From positions 496,001 to 560,000 of the forward strand of contig NZ_CP117452.1 of the NCBI RefSeq assembly GCF_030687895.1: a stretch of DNA of 64,000 nucleotides, in the 5' to 3' direction. Below are positions 62,790 to 64,000 of this stretch, in pieces. The position numbers were made by a program, and so were the translations under genes. This DNA is from Pseudomonas sp. FP198 (GTDB lineage: Bacteria; Pseudomonadota; Gammaproteobacteria; Pseudomonadales; Pseudomonadaceae). The stretch's first letter is position 1, and every line of letters starts with the position of its first letter. The notes beneath the pieces were generated by a model, which did not search any database, was not told the origin of the DNA, and saw only the letters and a program-made list of their open reading frames with translations.

Positions 62790-64000
62790 CTATGCGAGTC
62801 CATCCATCACCCTGCGATAGAACAACCACTCATGCTCCAGCGCATGTGCCTGGTTCGCGGCCTTGCGAAAGCCATGGCGCTCATCAGGGTAGTAATGAGC
62901 TTCGACCGCGACACCGTTATCCTCCAGCGCCTTGACCATATCGCGGGTCTGCTGCGGCACGACCACGGCGTCCAGCTCGCCTTGGAAAAAAATCACCGGC
63001 GCGCGAATCCTGTCGGCGTGCAGTAACGGGGTGCGGGCCCGGTAGCGTTCGGCGTCCAGTTGCGGGTCGCCGATCAGCCAGTCCAGATAGTCACCTTCGA
63101 ATTTGTGCGTAGCGCGGGCCAGGGCAACGGGATCGCTGACGCCGTAGAGGCTGGCGCCGGCACGAAATACGTCGCGGAACGCCAAGGCGCAGAGGCTGGT
63201 ATAGCCACCCGCGCTGCCGCCACGGATGAAGGCGCAGCGGCCATCGACCAAGCCTTGCTCATCCAGGTAAGCGACAACGGCGCAGGCATCCTCGACGTCC
63301 ACCACCCCCCAATTCAAATGCAGTGCCTGCCGATAGACGCGACCATAACCGCTGCTGCCACGGTAGTTGAGGTCGGCAACGGCGAAGCCGCGCTGGGTCC
63401 AATACTGGATGCGCGGATCGAACACCGGGTAGCAAGCCGAAGTGGGCCCGCCGTGGACGAACACCACCAGCGGCGGTTTCGCGGCGGTGTTCATGGCTGG
63501 ATAAAAAAAACCGTTGGCTTCGCTGGACGCAGAGGGGTAGCGCAGCGTCCGGGGGCGGCTGATTTGCTCGGGAGGCAACGGCGCGATGCCTCCGGCCAGC
63601 ACCAGCGCTGCATGACTGCGCCGCTCGATCGCAATGACCGCCGACGGGCTGGCTGGCGAGGCGGCAATGGCATAGACGAATTGCTCATCCAGCGCGAGGC
63701 TGCGGAAGCGGCTGTAAGTGCCGGTGAAATCTTCCAGCACGCCGCCGCTACGCAGCCCCAACCGCCCGAAGCCGGCCTCGCTCCAGCTCGCCAGGTAAGT
63801 GCTTTCATCCACCGGCAACCATGTACACCCGCCCAGTTGCCAAGGCGCCGGGGCGTGATCGGCTTCGGCGGCCTCCATTGGCTTCAGGACGCCGGCGCGT
63901 TCATTCCAGGGCTGCCAGTAACCGCCTCGGTCGGTCAGGCAATAAAGACGATTGCAAGCATCGAAGCGAGGTTGCTGGATGGATTCTTCGCCATCATCGC
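62790..64000 (-). CDS. S9-family prolyl oligopeptidase-like peptidase (5' end outside window)
   Basis: The frame is open to the window edge. An internal Met at 63878 is not the start, because the residues before it (TDRGGYWQPWNERAG) are normal for the family. The C-terminal part is the peptidase S9 domain: FVHGGPTSACY, NYRGSSGYGR, nucleophile Ser in IRGGSAGGYTSL, Asp in GELDAVV and His in DERHGF. The N-terminal beta-propeller is only partly in the window. It is probably a cytoplasmic or periplasmic aminopeptidase acting on oligopeptides. Confidence 0.9.
   Translation of the reverse strand, partial: DDGEESIQQPRFDACNRLYCLTDRGGYWQPWNERAGVLKPMEAAEADHAPAPWQLGGCTWLPVDESTYLASWSEAGFGRLGLRSGGVLEDFTGTYSRFRSLALDEQFVYAIAASPASPSAVIAIERRSHAALVLAGGIAPLPPEQISRPRTLRYPSASSEANGFFYPAMNTAAKPPLVVFVHGGPTSACYPVFDPRIQYWTQRGFAVADLNYRGSSGYGRVYRQALHLNWGVVDVEDACAVVAYLDEQGLVDGRCAFIRGGSAGGYTSLCALAFRDVFRAGASLYGVSDPVALARATHKFEGDYLDWLIGDPQLDAERYRARTPLLHADRIRAPVIFFQGELDAVVVPQQTRDMVKALEDNGVAVEAHYYPDERHGFRKAANQAHALEHEWLFYRRVMDGLA

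Overview
This window is chromosomal DNA of a fluorescent Pseudomonas, most likely of the P. fluorescens group. The evidence is the GC-rich coding, long spurious antisense reading frames, many Pseudomonas-type REP doublets (REPINs), a Gac/Rsm small RNA gene of the RsmX type, and gene order that matches P. aeruginosa PAO1 in two separate blocks (recalled from memory, not searched). Nearly all of it is core chromosome. There is one short accessory patch at about 19.9-23.7 kb. No complete insertion sequence, phage, CRISPR array, tRNA or rRNA gene was seen.

Layout. (1) 1-5.3 kb: a GMC oxidoreductase/alpha-beta hydrolase fusion (cut by the window edge), a membrane di-heme cytochrome c with RoxA-like motifs and a calcineurin-like phosphoesterase, all on the plus strand. 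(2) 5.4-19.7 kb: the glycine betaine/sarcosine demethylation block. It contains gbcA and gbcB (divergent), a threonine aldolase, a TraX-like membrane protein, then glyA-soxBDAG-purU-fdhA. The demethylases release formaldehyde or 5,10-methylene-THF. GlyA, PurU and FdhA route these one-carbon units to serine, formate and CO2. The last gene, fdhA, carries a +1 frameshift in this sequence. (3) 19.9-23.7 kb: accessory patch with two short RHS-core proteins that have unrelated C-termini, an AA10 (LPMO-like) lipoprotein and a hypothetical membrane-anchored protein. (4) 23.8-30.5 kb: a DUF2780 protein, an acyltransferase, a retropepsin-like protein, the CreBC two-component system with creD behind a candidate CreB tag, and a glutathione S-transferase. 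(5) 30.7-36.4 kb: an iron-uptake surface-signalling locus (sigma, anti-sigma, TonB receptor, PepSY reductase-like protein and a 59-residue membrane protein), probably fiuI-fiuR-fiuA.

(6) 36.5-49.5 kb: a DnaQ-like exonuclease coupled to a cNMP/CBS/DUF294 protein, a single-domain response regulator, malate synthase G, a GcvR-like ACT protein, RarD, SrkA kinase, a PhoX phosphatase, a ModE-type regulator and ComF. (7) 49.4-54.2 kb: the biotin operon bioBFHCD behind a BirA-type operator; bioD also has a +1 frameshift. (8) 54.3-62.2 kb: a small flagellin/rod-like hypothetical, three paralogous acyl-CoA dehydrogenases (the first behind two PsrA-like palindromes) and a GGDEF diguanylate cyclase. (9) 62.2-64 kb: rsmX with a GacA upstream activating sequence, a Pmp3-family peptide and an S9 peptidase cut by the window edge.

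Most interesting points: the rsmX/UAS locus, the two +1 frameshifts (fdhA, bioD), the lipidated AA10 protein whose brace histidine is not N-terminal, the paired RHS genes at what looks like a synteny breakpoint, the Cys-nucleophile GMC/hydrolase fusion beside a RoxA-like cytochrome, and 19 REPINs of three types, three of which sit inside the sox-pur-fdh gene string.
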